Origin: Limosilactobacillus pontis
Lineage (GTDB): Bacteria; Bacillota; Bacilli; Lactobacillales; Lactobacillaceae
DNA length: 64,000 bases
Direction: 5' to 3'
Assembly (NCBI RefSeq): GCF_002940945.1
Contig: NZ_PNFV01000004.1
Span: 62,001-126,000 of the forward strand
This document shows, piece by piece, positions 21,931 to 34,187 of this stretch. Position 1 is the first letter of the stretch. Each line of letters opens with the position of its first letter. The notes below the pieces were generated by a model, which was not told the DNA's origin, did not search any database, and was given only the letters and a program-made list of their open reading frames with translations. Made by a program: the position numbers and the translations under genes.

Positions 21931-22467
21931 ATGAGTCGTATTGGTTACAAGGAAATTGACCTGCCAAAGGGCGTTGAAGTATCACAAGATGGTAACGTGG
22001 TAACTGTTAAGGGTCCTAAGGGTACTTTATCTCGTGAAATCTCACCATTGATTAAGATGACCGTTGCCGACAACGTTGTTAAGTTTGATCGTGATGGCGA
22101 TTCCAACAAGTTAAAGATGATCCACGGTACTACCCGGGCTAACGTTAACAACATGGTTGAAGGTGTTGTTGATGGTTACAAGAAGGTTCTGAAGCTCGTC
22201 GGTGTTGGTTACCGTGCACAATTCAAGGGCAACAAGCTGATCTTGACTGTTGGTTACTCCAACCCAGTTGAAATTGACAAGCCTGAAGATGTTGACATCA
22301 AGGTGCCAGACAACACCACGATCGAATTGAGCTCAATCAACAAGGAACACCTTGGTGATTTTGCTGCGCAAGTTCGTGCCGTTCGTTCACCTGAACCATA
22401 CAAGGGTAAAGGTATTCGTTACGAAAACGAACACATCATCCGTAAGGAAGGTAAGACTGGTAAGTAA
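21931..22467 (+). CDS. rplF: 50S ribosomal protein L6
   Basis: 178-residue L6 with two related domains, binding near the sarcin-ricin loop. Starts [17 protein letters not shown] and ends with the typical [30 protein letters not shown] before ATG 21931. Confidence 0.97.
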   Translation: MSRIGYKEIDLPKGVEVSQDGNVVTVKGPKGTLSREISPLIKMTVADNVVKFDRDGDSNKLKMIHGTTRANVNNMVEGVVDGYKKVLKLVGVGYRAQFKGNKLILTVGYSNPVEIDKPEDVDIKVPDNTTIELSSINKEHLGDFAAQVRAVRSPEPYKGKGIRYENEHIIRKEGKTGK

Positions 22468-22532
22468 TCTGATTAGGTTATTAGACCAGCAATTCATAAT
22501 TAACATAAAATATTCAATAAGAGGTGACTATT

Positions 22533-22889
22533 GTGATTTCTAAACCAGATAAGAACAAGATCCGTCAACGCCGTCACATGCGCGTTCGCGGTAAGATTTC
22601 TGGTACTGCGGAGCGCCCACGCTTAAGTGTTTACCGTTCAAACAAAAACATTTACGCTCAATTAATTGATGACGTAAAGGGTGTGACGCTCGCTAGTGCC
22701 TCCACAATGGACAGTGAAGTTAGTGGTAAGACAAAGACTGAGCAAGCTAGTGGTGTTGGTGCATTGATCGCCAAGCGTGCTATTGCCAAGAACATTAACA
22801 ATGTTGTCTTCGATCGTGGTGGATACCTTTACCACGGCCGTGTCGAAGCCTTAGCTGACGCTGCTCGTGAAAACGGACTTAAATTCTAA
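22533..22889 (+). CDS. rplR: 50S ribosomal protein L18
   Basis: 118-residue L18, a 5S-rRNA binder. [24 protein letters not shown] and the end [21 protein letters not shown] are typical. GTG 22533 is 6 bases after GAGGTG; an upstream in-frame GTG (22524) lies within that SD and is rejected. Confidence 0.96.
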   Translation: MISKPDKNKIRQRRHMRVRGKISGTAERPRLSVYRSNKNIYAQLIDDVKGVTLASASTMDSEVSGKTKTEQASGVGALIAKRAIAKNINNVVFDRGGYLYHGRVEALADAARENGLKF

Positions 22890-22911
22890 AGAGAAGGAGG
22901 AATAACCTGCA

Positions 22912-23421
22912 ATGACATCATCAGAATTCATTGATCCAGCAAAGTTGGACTTAGACGATCAAGTTGTTGCCATCAACCGGATTACCAAGGTTGTTAAGGG
23001 TGGTCGCCGGATGCGGTTTGCTGCCTTAGTAATCGTTGGTGATCGGAAGGGCCATGTTGGTTTCGGTACTGGTAAGGCTCAAGAAGTTCCGGAAGCTATT
23101 CGGAAGGCTCAAGCTGCTGCTGAAAAGAACTTGATCACTGTGCCAATCGTTGGTACGACTATTCCACACGAAGTTATCGGTGTATACGGCGGTGGAAAGA
23201 TCATGTTGAAGCCAGCCGTTGAAGGTTCCGGAGTTGCTGCCGGTGGTGCGGTACGTAACGTTATGGATCTTGCTGGTGTAGCTGATGTTACTTCAAAGCG
23301 TCTTGGTTCCAACACTCCTGTTAACGTTGTTCGTGCAACGTTTGAAGGTTTGAAGCAATTGAAGAGTGCTGAAGAAGTTGCCAAGCTTCGTGGCGTTTCA
23401 GTTGACCACTTGGCAGAATAA
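22912..23421 (+). CDS. rpsE: 30S ribosomal protein S5
   Basis: 169-residue S5, a fidelity protein near the mRNA entry. The double-stranded-RNA-binding-like N-domain ([18 protein letters not shown]) carries the loop altered in spectinomycin resistance, here normal. SD AAGGAGG before ATG 22912. Confidence 0.97.
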   Translation: MTSSEFIDPAKLDLDDQVVAINRITKVVKGGRRMRFAALVIVGDRKGHVGFGTGKAQEVPEAIRKAQAAAEKNLITVPIVGTTIPHEVIGVYGGGKIMLKPAVEGSGVAAGGAVRNVMDLAGVADVTSKRLGSNTPVNVVRATFEGLKQLKSAEEVAKLRGVSVDHLAE

Positions 23422-23435
23422 GGAGGGCACTAATT

Positions 23436-23618
23436 ATGGCTAAAGTTAAAGTTACCTTAATCCACAGTGTTGCCCACCGTGAACCAACCCAACGTAAGAC
23501 CGTTAAGGCATTGGGTCTGGGCAAAATCGGCAGTTCTAACATCCTGCCAGATAACGCCGCAACACGTGGTCAAATTTTCAAGGTTGCACACTTAGTTTCT
23601 ATTGAAGAAGTTAAGTAA
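23436..23618 (+). CDS. rpmD: 50S ribosomal protein L30
   Basis: 60-residue L30, a single ferredoxin-like-fold protein of the 50[21 protein letters not shown] is the recognisable opening. ATG 23436 after AAGGAGGG, 14 bases behind rpsE. Confidence 0.96.
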   Translation: MAKVKVTLIHSVAHREPTQRKTVKALGLGKIGSSNILPDNAATRGQIFKVAHLVSIEEVK

Positions 23619-23650
23619 TTACAATTAAATAATAAGGAGGTGCCTAGTAA

Positions 23651-24085
23651 ATGAAGTTAAATGAATTGAAGCCTGCAGAAGGTTCTCGTTCAAAGCGTCT
23701 TCGTAAGGGTCGTGGCCTTTCATCCGGTCATGGTTTTACTTCCGGACGTGGTACGAAGGGTCAAAAGGCTCATGGTAAGACTCGTCTGGGCTTTGAAGGG
23801 GGCCAAATGCCACTCTACCGGCAAATCCCAAAGCGTGGTTTTACCAACATTAACCGTAAGGAATACGCTATTGTTAACTTGACTGCATTGAACAAGTTCG
23901 ATGACGGTACTGAAGTTACTCCACAAGTCCTGATGGAAAGCGGCTTGGTCAAGAACTTGAAGAGCGGTGTTAAGGTTCTTGGTAGTGGTAAGCTTGAGAA
24001 GAAGTTAACTGTTAAGGCTAACAAGTTTTCCGCTTCCGCAGTTTCTGCAATTGAAGCTGCCGGTGGTAAAACTGAGGTGATGTAA
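23651..24085 (+). CDS. rplO: 50S ribosomal protein L15
   Basis: 144-residue L15. The glycine/arginine-rich N-terminal arm ([19 protein letters not shown]) that threads into 23S rRNA and the globular C-domain are complete. SD AAGGAGGTG before ATG 23651. One base separates it from secY's TTG, so secY is translationally coupled. Confidence 0.97.
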   Translation: MKLNELKPAEGSRSKRLRKGRGLSSGHGFTSGRGTKGQKAHGKTRLGFEGGQMPLYRQIPKRGFTNINRKEYAIVNLTALNKFDDGTEVTPQVLMESGLVKNLKSGVKVLGSGKLEKKLTVKANKFSASAVSAIEAAGGKTEVM

Positions 24086-24086
24086 T

Positions 24087-26059
<1,973 letters not shown>

Positions 26060-26072
26060 TCTGGGTTATGCC

Positions 26073-26101
26073 TTGCGAAGTGCGGCTAGTTATGCTAAAC
26101 T
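26073..26101 (+). promoter_or_regulatory. Internal promoter upstream of infA
   Basis: TTGCGA (26073-26078), 17 bases, TAAACT (26096-26101), with an extended -10 TG at 26093-26094. Would give an independent infA-rpmJ-rpsM-rpsK-rpoA-rplQ transcript. Confidence 0.6.
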
Positions 26102-26124
26102 AGGCAAGGTTTATCTAGCTGACA

Positions 26125-26155
26125 GTGGGAAGTGACCGCACTTTCCACCGTTTTT
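26125..26155 (+). terminator. Terminator/attenuator hairpin before infA
   Basis: 10-bp stem (26125-26134 with 26139-26148, one G-T pair), tetraloop ACCG, followed by CGTTTTT. It lies between adk and infA, downstream of the internal promoter. Confidence 0.7.
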
Positions 26156-26192
26156 ACGTAATTTTCTTGATTAGGCAAGGAGGAACCATTCC

Positions 26193-26411
26193 GTGGCAAA
26201 AGCCGATGTGATTGAAGTAGAAGGTAAAGTTACCGAGACTTTGCCTAATGCGATGTTTAAAGTTGAACTGGAAAATGGAGCTGAGATCTTAGCTCACGTC
26301 TCCGGTAAGATTCGGATGCACTACATCAAGATCTTACCTGGTGACCGGGTTAAGGTTGAAATGTCCCCTTATGACCTGACTAAGGGTCGGATCACGTTCC
26401 GGTTTAAGTAG
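26193..26411 (+). CDS. infA: Translation initiation factor IF-1
   Basis: 72-residue S1-fold factor that blocks the 30S A site during initiation. [22 protein letters not shown] and the end [15 protein letters not shown] are diagnostic. GTG start at 26193 after AAGGAGGA. Preceded by its own promoter and a terminator-like hairpin. Confidence 0.97.
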   Translation: MAKADVIEVEGKVTETLPNAMFKVELENGAEILAHVSGKIRMHYIKILPGDRVKVEMSPYDLTKGRITFRFK

Positions 26412-26444
26412 TAGTTAACAGGAACTCTCTAGGAGGATTTAATA

Positions 26445-26564
26445 ATGAAAGTAAGACCATCAGTCAAGCGGATGTGCGAGCACTGCAAGATCGTTAAGCG
26501 TCATGGACGTGTTATGGTTATTTGCTCTGCAAACCCTAAGCACAAGCAGCGTCAAGGTAAGTAA
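26445..26564 (+). CDS. rpmJ: 50S ribosomal protein L36
   Basis: 39-residue L36 read directly from the sequence: [20 protein letters not shown], continuing to ...[13 protein letters not shown]. The zinc ligands (C11, C14, C27, H33) are intact, marking the zinc-binding form. SD AGGAGG before ATG 26445. Too short for ordinary length cut-offs, but its place between infA and rpsM is the standard one. Confidence 0.96.
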   Translation: MKVRPSVKRMCEHCKIVKRHGRVMVICSANPKHKQRQGK

Positions 26565-26594
26565 TAAAATTAATTAAGAACGGAGGTGCAATAA

Positions 26595-26960
26595 ATGGCT
26601 CGTATTGCAGGTGTCGATTTACCTCGTGACAAGCGTATCGTAATCGGCTTAACTTATATTTACGGTATTGGTGATTCTCGTGCAAAGAAGATCCTTGAAA
26701 ATGCCGGTGTTTCAGAAGACATTCGTGTTCGTGATCTGACTCCAGATCAAGAAGAAAAGATTCGTGCACAAGTCGACCAGATCCAAGTGGAAGGTGACTT
26801 GCGTCGTGAAGTTTCCATGAACATCAAGCGGCTCCAAGAAATTGGTTCATACCGTGGTATGCGTCACCGTCGTGGTTTGCCTGTTCGTGGTCAACACACG
26901 AAGAACAACGCCCGGACTCGTAAGGGTAAGGCTGTTACCATCGCAAACAAGAAGAAGTAA
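26595..26960 (+). CDS. rpsM: 30S ribosomal protein S13
   Basis: 121-residue S13 of the 30S head, bridging to the 50S and P-site t[23 protein letters not shown] and the end [18 protein letters not shown] are typical. SD GGAGGTG before ATG 26595. Confidence 0.97.
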   Translation: MARIAGVDLPRDKRIVIGLTYIYGIGDSRAKKILENAGVSEDIRVRDLTPDQEEKIRAQVDQIQVEGDLRREVSMNIKRLQEIGSYRGMRHRRGLPVRGQHTKNNARTRKGKAVTIANKKK

Positions 26961-26995
26961 TTAGATTTTATTAAAAAAGGAGGTTAGTACTAGAT

Positions 26996-27385
26996 ATGGC
27001 AACCAAAAAGGGTACGCGTAAGCGTCGTGCAAAAAAGAATGTTGAAACTGGTGTTGCCCACATCCACTCAACGTTCAACAACACTTTGATCATGATCACT
27101 GATGTTCAAGGTAACGCTGTTGCTTGGTCATCAGCCGGTGTTTTAGGCTTCAAGGGTAGTCGTAAGTCTACACCATTCGCTGCTCAAATGGCATCAGAAG
27201 CTGCTGCTAAGCAAGCAATGGAACACGGTATGAAGACTGTTGAAGTTGAAGTTAAGGGTCCAGGTTCCGGTCGTGAATCTGCCATCCGTGCTCTTCAAGC
27301 AACTGGTTTGGAAGTTACTGCTATTCGTGATGTAACTCCAGTCCCACACAATGGTTCTCGTCCTCCAAAGCGTCGTCGTGTTTAA
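26996..27385 (+). CDS. rpsK: 30S ribosomal protein S11
   Basis: 129-residue S11 in the platform next to the Shine-Dalgarno helix. [16 protein letters not shown] and the C-terminal [18 protein letters not shown] are diagnostic. SD AAAGGAGGT before ATG 26996. Confidence 0.97.
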   Translation: MATKKGTRKRRAKKNVETGVAHIHSTFNNTLIMITDVQGNAVAWSSAGVLGFKGSRKSTPFAAQMASEAAAKQAMEHGMKTVEVEVKGPGSGRESAIRALQATGLEVTAIRDVTPVPHNGSRPPKRRRV

Positions 27386-27464
27386 TTGACAGTGTTGGTA
27401 TTTGCCAGCGATTGCCTTTTCGTCTCAAATGCGAACCACGTTTTGAAAGGGGTACAGGGATAGA

Positions 27465-28409
27465 ATGATCGAATTTGAAAAGCCAAACATTCACAAAGTT
27501 GAAGAGACTGATAACTACGGCAAGTTTGTTGTAGAACCACTTGAACGCGGTTATGGAACTACTCTTGGTAATTCATTAAGACGTGTACTGCTGGCTTCAC
27601 TCCCGGGTGCAGCAATCACCAGTATGCAAATTGATGGGGTTTTGCATGAATTCAGCACCGTTGAAGGTGTCACTGAAGATGTAACCCAAATTATCTTAAA
27701 TCTTAAGAAGGTTTCCTTGAAGATTAACTCTGAAGATCAAAAGGATCTTGAGCTCGATGTCAAGGGACCAGCCGAAGTAACTGCCGCGGATATCCAGGGT
27801 GATGGTGAAGTCACCATTTTAAACCCTGACCTGCACATTGCAACTGTTGCTGACGGTGCGGAATTACACATTAAGATGACAGCTGATAAAGGTCGCGGTT
27901 ACCTTTCTGCTAATGATAATAAGGCCCGGATGGAAGACCTTGCCATCGGTGTATTGCCAATTGACTCCATCTATACCCCAATTGAACGTGTAAACTACAC
28001 TGTCGAAAATGCACGTGTTGGTCAACGCAACGATTACGATAAGTTGACTTTGGATGTTTGGACTGACGGTTCATTAACACCTACTGAAGCGGTGAGCCTA
28101 GGGGCCAAGATTTTGACCGAACACCTGGCAATGTTTGTGGATCTTACCGAAGAAGCACAAAATGCCCAAGTGATGGTCGAAAAGGAAGAAACCCATAAGG
28201 AAAAGATGCTCGAAATGACGATTGAGGAACTGGACCTTTCAGTCCGTTCATACAACTGCCTTAAGCGGGCGGGCATCAACACCGTCAAGGAATTGACTGA
28301 TCGTACCGTTTCGGACATGATGAAGGTTCGAAACTTAGGACAGAAGTCATTAGAAGAAATTAAGCTTAAGTTAAATGATCTCGGTGTTTCATTCCGCCAA
28401 GATGATTAA
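27465..28409 (+). CDS. rpoA: RNA polymerase alpha subunit
   Basis: 314-residue alpha subunit. The N-terminal dimerisation domain ([21 protein letters not shown]) nucleates polymerase assembly; the C-terminal domain ([19 protein letters not shown]...) contacts UP elements and activators. ATG 27465 follows AAAGGGG. It lies between S11 and L17 as usual, so core polymerase and ribosome production are coupled. Confidence 0.97.
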   Translation: MIEFEKPNIHKVEETDNYGKFVVEPLERGYGTTLGNSLRRVLLASLPGAAITSMQIDGVLHEFSTVEGVTEDVTQIILNLKKVSLKINSEDQKDLELDVKGPAEVTAADIQGDGEVTILNPDLHIATVADGAELHIKMTADKGRGYLSANDNKARMEDLAIGVLPIDSIYTPIERVNYTVENARVGQRNDYDKLTLDVWTDGSLTPTEAVSLGAKILTEHLAMFVDLTEEAQNAQVMVEKEETHKEKMLEMTIEELDLSVRSYNCLKRAGINTVKELTDRTVSDMMKVRNLGQKSLEEIKLKLNDLGVSFRQDD

Positions 28410-28441
28410 TTAACACCAATTGCAAAGGAGGGAACCACTTC

Positions 28442-28825
28442 ATGAGTTACCGTAAATTAGGACGTACAAGTTCACAACGTAAAGCTTTATTACGTGATTT
28501 AACTACTGATTTAATTGTTAATGGTCAAATTACCACTACCGAAGCACGGGCTAAGGAAGTTCGTAAGACTGCTGATAAGATGATCACGCTTGCCAAGCAT
28601 GGTGATCTTGCATCCCGGCGTAAGGCTGCTGCTTATCTTCGGAACGTCGTTGCTGACGTTAAGGAAGACGGCGACAACATTCGGATTCAATCTGCTCTTC
28701 AACACCTGTTTGAAGAACTTGCTCCAAAGTATGCTGACCGTCAAGGTGGTTACACGCGGATTCTGAAGACGATGCCTCGTCGTGGTGACGGTGCACCAAT
28801 GGTTATTTTGGAATTCGTTGACTAA
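28442..28825 (+). CDS. rplQ: 50S ribosomal protein L17
   Basis: 127-residue L17. [20 protein letters not shown] and the ending [14 protein letters not shown] are diagnostic. SD AAAGGAGGG before ATG 28442. Last ribosomal gene of the cluster; a large structured 3' element follows. Confidence 0.97.
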   Translation: MSYRKLGRTSSQRKALLRDLTTDLIVNGQITTTEARAKEVRKTADKMITLAKHGDLASRRKAAAYLRNVVADVKEDGDNIRIQSALQHLFEELAPKYADRQGGYTRILKTMPRRGDGAPMVILEFVD

Positions 28826-28855
28826 TACTTTGTCGACCAATAACTAAATACGTAA

Positions 28856-28962
28856 TAAAGAATCACTATCATCAGTGGTATAGAGCGTTACGATGGTGGG
28901 AGCAATCCCTAGTCTAGCTCGAATGCGGAAACCCCGCGCACCTTGGTGGTAAGTGATTTTTT
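28856..28962 (+). ncRNA. L17 downstream element-like 3' UTR structure with terminator
   Basis: A GC-rich ~85-base insert lies inside an outer stem AATCACT (28861-28867) / AGTGATT (28952-28958), which is followed by T residues and so doubles as the operon terminator. The insert has its own hairpins, e.g. GCGG...CCGC around 28925-28937. Position and taxon match the L17 downstream element, an RNA motif described after rplQ in lactic acid bacteria and Listeria. A covariance-model match was not tested. Confidence 0.7.
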
Positions 28963-29032
28963 AGTTTAAAATCCTTTTGATGGCAGTGGTTCGCTGTTAA
29001 AATAGTGATATTAACGATGTGAGGAGGAACGC

Positions 29033-29860
29033 GTGGTGGATGCAGTCACACTGACCAACGTTCAATTTCAATATCCCAATACTGACCGACCGATTCTTGA
29101 TGACGTCAGCCTCAGCTTTCCGGTAGGGGAATGGACAGCGATTATCGGTCGTAACGGGAGCGGGAAGAGTACCCTAGCCCGCTTGATCGATGGCCTATTG
29201 ATGCCTAAGCAGGGACAGATTAATGTCTGTGGTTTGTCGGTGACCGAGGAGAATATGGCCCAGGTGCACCAGCAGGTGGGGATCGTCTTTCAGAACCCCG
29301 ACAATCAGTTTGTTGGTGCCACGGTAGCCGATGACGTGGCGTTTGGTCTGGAGAATCGCCAGGTCGCCACAAAAGAGATGGCGCCACGGATTCAACGCGC
29401 TCTAGCAGCGGTTGGAATGGAGAAAATGGCAAACGCTGAACCAGCGATGCTGTCTGGGGGCCAGAAACAACGGGTGGCAATTGCTGGTATTCTGGCACTT
29501 AAACCAAAAGTAATTATCTTGGATGAGGCCACTAGTATGCTAGATCCGGCTGGGCGTCAGCTGATCCTGGACCTTCTCCAGCGCCTGCGGGGCGAGCGGA
29601 ATTATACAATTATTTCAATTACCCATGACCCCGTTGAGATGGCAACCGCGGACCGGGTTCTGGTATTGGACGCTGGTCAGGTCATTCGCCAGGGAAAGAC
29701 CGCGACGGTTCTTCAGGATGTGGACCTTTTGCGGCGCATCGGAGTCGGTGTACCAGCTGGCCAAGCCCTTCGCCAGGCACTGGTTGATCGTGGAGTGTTT
29801 GTGCCGGCCCAGTACTTCACGGAGGAAGCGATGGTGGAATGGTTATGCCAACAATTGTAA
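29033..29860 (+). CDS. ecfA1: ECF transporter ATPase EcfA1
   Basis: 275-residue ABC ATPase, one of two that energise vitamin uptake by energy-coupling-factor transporters. Walker A GRNGSGKST, Q-loop FQNPDNQF (the DNQ form typical of EcfA), signature LSGGQKQR, Walker B VIILDEATSML, and a C-terminal extension. Starts at GTG 29033; the next codon is also GTG (29036), and SD GAGGAGG suits either. Followed by overlapping ecfA2 and ecfT, the shared ECF module whose substrate-binding S components are usually encoded elsewhere. Confidence 0.94.
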   Translation: MVDAVTLTNVQFQYPNTDRPILDDVSLSFPVGEWTAIIGRNGSGKSTLARLIDGLLMPKQGQINVCGLSVTEENMAQVHQQVGIVFQNPDNQFVGATVADDVAFGLENRQVATKEMAPRIQRALAAVGMEKMANAEPAMLSGGQKQRVAIAGILALKPKVIILDEATSMLDPAGRQLILDLLQRLRGERNYTIISITHDPVEMATADRVLVLDAGQVIRQGKTATVLQDVDLLRRIGVGVPAGQALRQALVDRGVFVPAQYFTEEAMVEWLCQQL

Positions 29861-30702
29861 TTAAAAATGTCAGCTTTAACTACTCGTCCCCGGCAAAACG
29901 GCCGGCACTTGATAATGTGAGTGTACGGATTGCGGCTGGCAGTTTTGTCGGCATCGTCGGCCATACCGGGAGTGGAAAGAGCACCCTGGCCTCGTTGATC
30001 GATGGCTTAGGCCGACCGACCAGTGGTCAGATTCAGGTGGGGGATGTCACGGTAACTGCCCAGTCATCTCCGGCGGACCTTGCTCGGCTGCGGCAGCATG
30101 TTGGTTATGTCTTCCAATTTCCCGAGCAGCAGCTCTTTGCTGAGACGGTCGGTCAGGACATTGCTTTTGGTCCCACAAATCTTGGCTGGTCACCCGAGCG
30201 TGTACAGGCAGCGGTTAGTGATGCCCTTAAACTGGTGGACCTGCCTGCGACCTTTGCCGACCGATCACCGTTTGCCCTCTCCGGTGGTCAAATGCGGCGG
30301 GTTGCCATTGCCGGGGTACTGGCCATGCGCCCGGCTATCCTGATCTTAGATGAGCCGACTGCCGGCCTTGATGCCGCTGCCACCCATCGTCTGCTTGCTA
30401 ACATTGCCAAATTGCATGCGGCTGGAACAACCATCCTCCTGATTACTCACCAAATGGACCAGGTGGCCGAGTATGCTGATCAAGTGGTTGTAATGAACCA
30501 GGGACACCTGGTAAAAAGTGCGCCACCACGAGAGATTTTTGCCGATCCAGCCTTTCTAGCAGCTAATCACCTTAACGTTCCAGCTGCCGTAGGAATGGCC
30601 CACCGGTTGCGCGATGCCGGGGTATCGGTTGACCCGGCGCTGAGTATCGATGCCCTGGCTGATCAGCTAGCGGCTAAGTTAGGGGGAAAACACGGTGAAT
30701 AA
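29845..30702 (+). CDS. ecfA2: ECF transporter ATPase EcfA2
   Basis: 285-residue second ECF ATPase. Walker A GHTGSGKST, Q-loop FQFPEQQLF, signature LSGGQMRR, Walker B ILILDEPTAGLD; the EQQ Q-loop is typical of EcfA2. ATG 29845 has an SD-like GGTGG at good spacing; ATG 29839 is a less well-spaced alternative. It begins inside ecfA1 and ends 8 bases into ecfT, indicating coupling. Confidence 0.94.
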   Translation: MPTIVIKNVSFNYSSPAKRPALDNVSVRIAAGSFVGIVGHTGSGKSTLASLIDGLGRPTSGQIQVGDVTVTAQSSPADLARLRQHVGYVFQFPEQQLFAETVGQDIAFGPTNLGWSPERVQAAVSDALKLVDLPATFADRSPFALSGGQMRRVAIAGVLAMRPAILILDEPTAGLDAAATHRLLANIAKLHAAGTTILLITHQMDQVAEYADQVVVMNQGHLVKSAPPREIFADPAFLAANHLNVPAAVGMAHRLRDAGVSVDPALSIDALADQLAAKLGGKHGE

Positions 30703-31501
30703 CAAGATTGTCTTTGGAAGTTACGTCCCAGTTGCCTCGCCCCTTCACCGTCTCGATCCTCGGATGAAGCTTTTAATGTGTGTCTGGTACGTCGTTCTGG
30801 TCTTCTTTGCCAATAGCTGGGGAACCAGTCTTTGGCTACTGGCGGGGCTATTGGTGGCAATACTAATGAGTCGTGTTAGTTTCCACCAGTACTGGCAGGG
30901 GCTGCGGCCGTTAACATGGGTGATCATCTTTACAGTTGCCTTTCAAGTCCTTTTCAGCAGCGGGGGACAACTTTACTGGCACTGGGGGATCATGTCGATC
31001 ACGCATGACGGGCTGGTCAACTCTCTGATCATCTTTTATCGGTTTATGGTTATTATCACTGCCTCGACTGTCCTCACGGCGACAACGCCGACTCTTCGTA
31101 TTGCTGACGGATTAGACTGGTTTATGCGGCCGCTAAAAGTCCTGCGAGTCCCGGTTAACCAGATCACTTTAATGCTGTCAATCGCCCTGCGGTTCATTCC
31201 AACAATCATGGATGAGGCGGGAAAAATTACCAATGCCCAGCGGTCCCGGGGGATGAACTTCCATCAGGGGAACCTGGTTCAGCGGATTAAGCACCTTGTT
31301 CCAGTCCTGATTCCGTTGTTTGTCAATTCCTTTAAACGGGCTGAGGATCTGGCAACCGCTATGGAAGCGCGAGGGTATGACCCCGATTCCCCCCGGACTC
31401 ATTTCCGTCAGCTTCATTGGCAGGGTCGCGACACCGTGACATTCGTGGTGATGGTTCTGGTAACCGTCATCTTATTCATGATTAGAGGAGGATTATTGTA
31501 A
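30695..31501 (+). CDS. ecfT: ECF transporter transmembrane subunit EcfT
   Basis: 268-residue membrane coupling subunit that links the ATPase pair to interchangeable vitamin-binding S components. Hydrophobic helices lie at the N-terminus, middle and C-terminus; the two coupling-helix signatures are visible (NAQRSRGM and TAMEARGY, each with the Ala-Arg-Gly-type core). GTG start at 30695 overlaps the ecfA2 end. truA follows two bases after the stop. Confidence 0.94.
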   Translation: MNNKIVFGSYVPVASPLHRLDPRMKLLMCVWYVVLVFFANSWGTSLWLLAGLLVAILMSRVSFHQYWQGLRPLTWVIIFTVAFQVLFSSGGQLYWHWGIMSITHDGLVNSLIIFYRFMVIITASTVLTATTPTLRIADGLDWFMRPLKVLRVPVNQITLMLSIALRFIPTIMDEAGKITNAQRSRGMNFHQGNLVQRIKHLVPVLIPLFVNSFKRAEDLATAMEARGYDPDSPRTHFRQLHWQGRDTVTFVVMVLVTVILFMIRGGLL

Positions 31502-31503
31502 CT

Positions 31504-32259
31504 TTGTATCGCTATAAAATTACCTTTGCCTATGATGGCACTAACTTCTCCGGCTTCCAGATTCAGCCTCACAAGCGGACGGTGGAGCAGGTCCTGAAGA
31601 ATGCCGTTAACAAGATTGCCAAACATCCGGACCCGGCAATTGCTGTGATTGGGTCGGGACGGACGGACGCTGGAGTTCACGCGCTTAACCAGGTGGCCCA
31701 TTTTGATATTCCTTATCATTTGAGCAACGATTCGATGCGTAAGGCCTTAAACAGCATCCTGCCACTCGATATTCTGGTGAAGAAGGCTGAGGAGGTCAGT
31801 ACCGACTTTCATGCCCGTTATAGTGCTCATCGAAAGACCTACCGTTATCGAGTTGACCAAGGGGAGTTTGTCAACCCCTTTAAGCGCAACTACACGGCTC
31901 ACTATAAGTACCCGCTTGACCTGGCGAAGATGAAGGCGGCGGCGAAGGACTTTATCGGTGAACATGACTTTACCTCGTTTGTGGCCTCGGGAAGCCAGGC
32001 CAAGAGCAATGTTCGGACGGTAGAGAAGATAATAATTTACCGCGACGAGCACGACAATGAGGTAATCTTCGAGTTCACGGGGAACGGCTTTCTCTACAAC
32101 CAGATCCGAATCATGGTTGCCTTCCTGCTCGAGGTCGGTAGTAACCAGCGACCGGTCAGTGACGTCAAGCGGGTTCTAGCTGCCAAGGATCGAACCCAGG
32201 CCCGGATGACTGCACCGGCGAGTGGACTGTATCTGGTGTCGGTGGATTATGGAAAATGA
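31504..32259 (+). CDS. truA: tRNA pseudouridine(38-40) synthase TruA
   Basis: 251-residue enzyme that makes pseudouridine in tRNA anticodon stems. The catalytic aspartate lies in GSGRTDAGVHAL; YRYRVDQGEFVNPFKRNY and GNGFLYNQIRIMVAFLLEVG are also family-typical. TTG start at 31504, SD AGAGGAGG inside the end of ecfT. The gene's stop overlaps the start of the L13 promoter. Confidence 0.95.
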   Translation: MYRYKITFAYDGTNFSGFQIQPHKRTVEQVLKNAVNKIAKHPDPAIAVIGSGRTDAGVHALNQVAHFDIPYHLSNDSMRKALNSILPLDILVKKAEEVSTDFHARYSAHRKTYRYRVDQGEFVNPFKRNYTAHYKYPLDLAKMKAAAKDFIGEHDFTSFVASGSQAKSNVRTVEKIIIYRDEHDNEVIFEFTGNGFLYNQIRIMVAFLLEVGSNQRPVSDVKRVLAAKDRTQARMTAPASGLYLVSVDYGK

Positions 32260-32288
32260 TTGACGTCAGGGGTAGAAGAAGGTATACT
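32260..32288 (+). promoter_or_regulatory. Promoter of rplM-rpsI
   Basis: TTGACG (32260-32265), 17 bases, TATACT (32283-32288), beginning immediately after the truA stop codon. Confidence 0.8.
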
Positions 32289-32294
32289 AGCACT

Positions 32295-32360
32295 TGGTAT
32301 TTCTTTTCCATCTAATAACTCGGTACACTATTATATGTAAAAGAAAAACAAAATTGGAGG
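32295..32360 (+). promoter_or_regulatory. Possible L13 leader
   Basis: About 75 bases of untranslated leader. A long-range stem TTTCTTTT with AAAAGAAA (about 32300-32307 with 32339-32346) encloses a ~30-base loop. An L13-S9 leader RNA is known in other Firmicutes; the fit to that motif was not tested. Confidence 0.4.
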
Positions 32361-32368
32361 ACTTAATC

Positions 32369-32812
32369 GTGAGAACGACATACATCGCAAAACCTGGTGA
32401 AGTTGATCGCAAGTGGTACGTTGTCGATGCTAAGGATGTCCCAATGGGTCGTCTGGCCACCGTCGTCGCATCAATTCTGCGTGGTAAGAACAAGCCAACA
32501 TTTACTCCACACGTTGATACTGGTGACAATGTTATTGTTATCAACGCTGCGCAAGTTAAGTTAACTGGTAAGAAGGCTTCACAAAAGAAGTACTACCGTC
32601 ACTCAAACTACCCTGGTGGTTTGAAGGAACGGACTGCCGGTGACTTCCGTGCTAAGGAACCAGAAAAGTTGCTGGAAACTGCTATCAAGGGTATGCTTCC
32701 CCACAACTCTCTGGGTCACAAGATGGGCATGAAGCTGCATGTTTACGCTGGTGAAGACCACAGTCATGCTGCACAAAAGCCTGAAGCATTGGATATTACG
32801 AACTTAATCTAA
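32369..32812 (+). CDS. rplM: 50S ribosomal protein L13
   Basis: 147-residue L13, an early 50S assembly protein. [35 protein letters not shown] and [12 protein letters not shown] are diagnostic. GTG start at 32369 follows TTGGAGGA; the reading frame is open further upstream, but that region is leader RNA. Operon with rpsI, 13 bases downstream. Confidence 0.96.
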   Translation: MRTTYIAKPGEVDRKWYVVDAKDVPMGRLATVVASILRGKNKPTFTPHVDTGDNVIVINAAQVKLTGKKASQKKYYRHSNYPGGLKERTAGDFRAKEPEKLLETAIKGMLPHNSLGHKMGMKLHVYAGEDHSHAAQKPEALDITNLI

Positions 32813-32825
32813 GGAGGGAATGGAA

Positions 32826-33221
32826 TTGGCTCAACAAGTACAATACAGTGGTACTGGTCGGCGTAAGGACGCAACCGCACGTGTTCGCTTAGTACCAGGT
32901 TCAGGTAAGATTACGATGAACGGCAAGGCAATTGAAGACTACATTCCATTTGCCAACTTACGTGCTATCGTTAACCAACCATTCGATGTTACCAAGACTA
33001 ACGGTCAATACGACGTTATCGCTAACATCAATGGTGGTGGATTCTCCGGTCAAGCCGGCGCTGTTCGTCACGGGATTGCCCGTGCCCTGCTCAGCGTTGA
33101 CCCTGACTTCCGTGACGCCCTCAAGAAGGCCGGTCTTTTGACTCGTGACCCTCGTATGAAGGAACGTCGTAAGCCAGGTCTGAAGAAGGCTCGTAAGGCT
33201 GCTCAATTCAGTAAGCGTTAA
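32826..33221 (+). CDS. rpsI: 30S ribosomal protein S9
   Basis: 131-residue S9, whose C-terminal tail ([12 protein letters not shown]) reaches the P-site t[17 protein letters not shown] and [19 protein letters not shown] are typical. TTG 32826 is 7 bases after AAGGAGGG; ATG 32820 is only one base from the SD and is rejected. Confidence 0.95.
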   Translation: MAQQVQYSGTGRRKDATARVRLVPGSGKITMNGKAIEDYIPFANLRAIVNQPFDVTKTNGQYDVIANINGGGFSGQAGAVRHGIARALLSVDPDFRDALKKAGLLTRDPRMKERRKPGLKKARKAAQFSKR

Positions 33222-33244
33222 TATTCGATTATCGCTTCAATATC

Positions 33245-33276
33245 AAAAGCATCAGCTATTTGGCTGGTGCTTTTTT
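33245..33276 (+). terminator. Terminator of rplM-rpsI
   Basis: Stem GCATCAGC/GCTGGTGC (33249-33256 with 33263-33270, one G-T), extended by AAAA/TTTT, followed by six T. Confidence 0.9.
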
Positions 33277-33332
33277 GTGTCTTAAGATGCGTGTTGGCAG
33301 ATATATTTTAACGACTGATAACATCCTATCGC

Positions 33333-33361
33333 TTCACTTCTGAAAGCGCTTCAATTATAAT
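33333..33361 (+). promoter_or_regulatory. Promoter with cre-like element, acetoin reductase gene
   Basis: TTCACT (33333-33338), 17 bases, perfect TATAAT (33356-33361). The spacer contains TGAAAGCGCTTCA (33341-33353), one base short of the palindromic catabolite-response consensus bound by CcpA. Repression by sugar is therefore plausible. Confidence 0.55.
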
Positions 33362-33397
33362 AAAGGTGTTGATGGAAATTGGATAATAAGGAGGTAA

Positions 33398-34177
<780 letters not shown>

Positions 34178-34187
34178 AATGAAGTTA

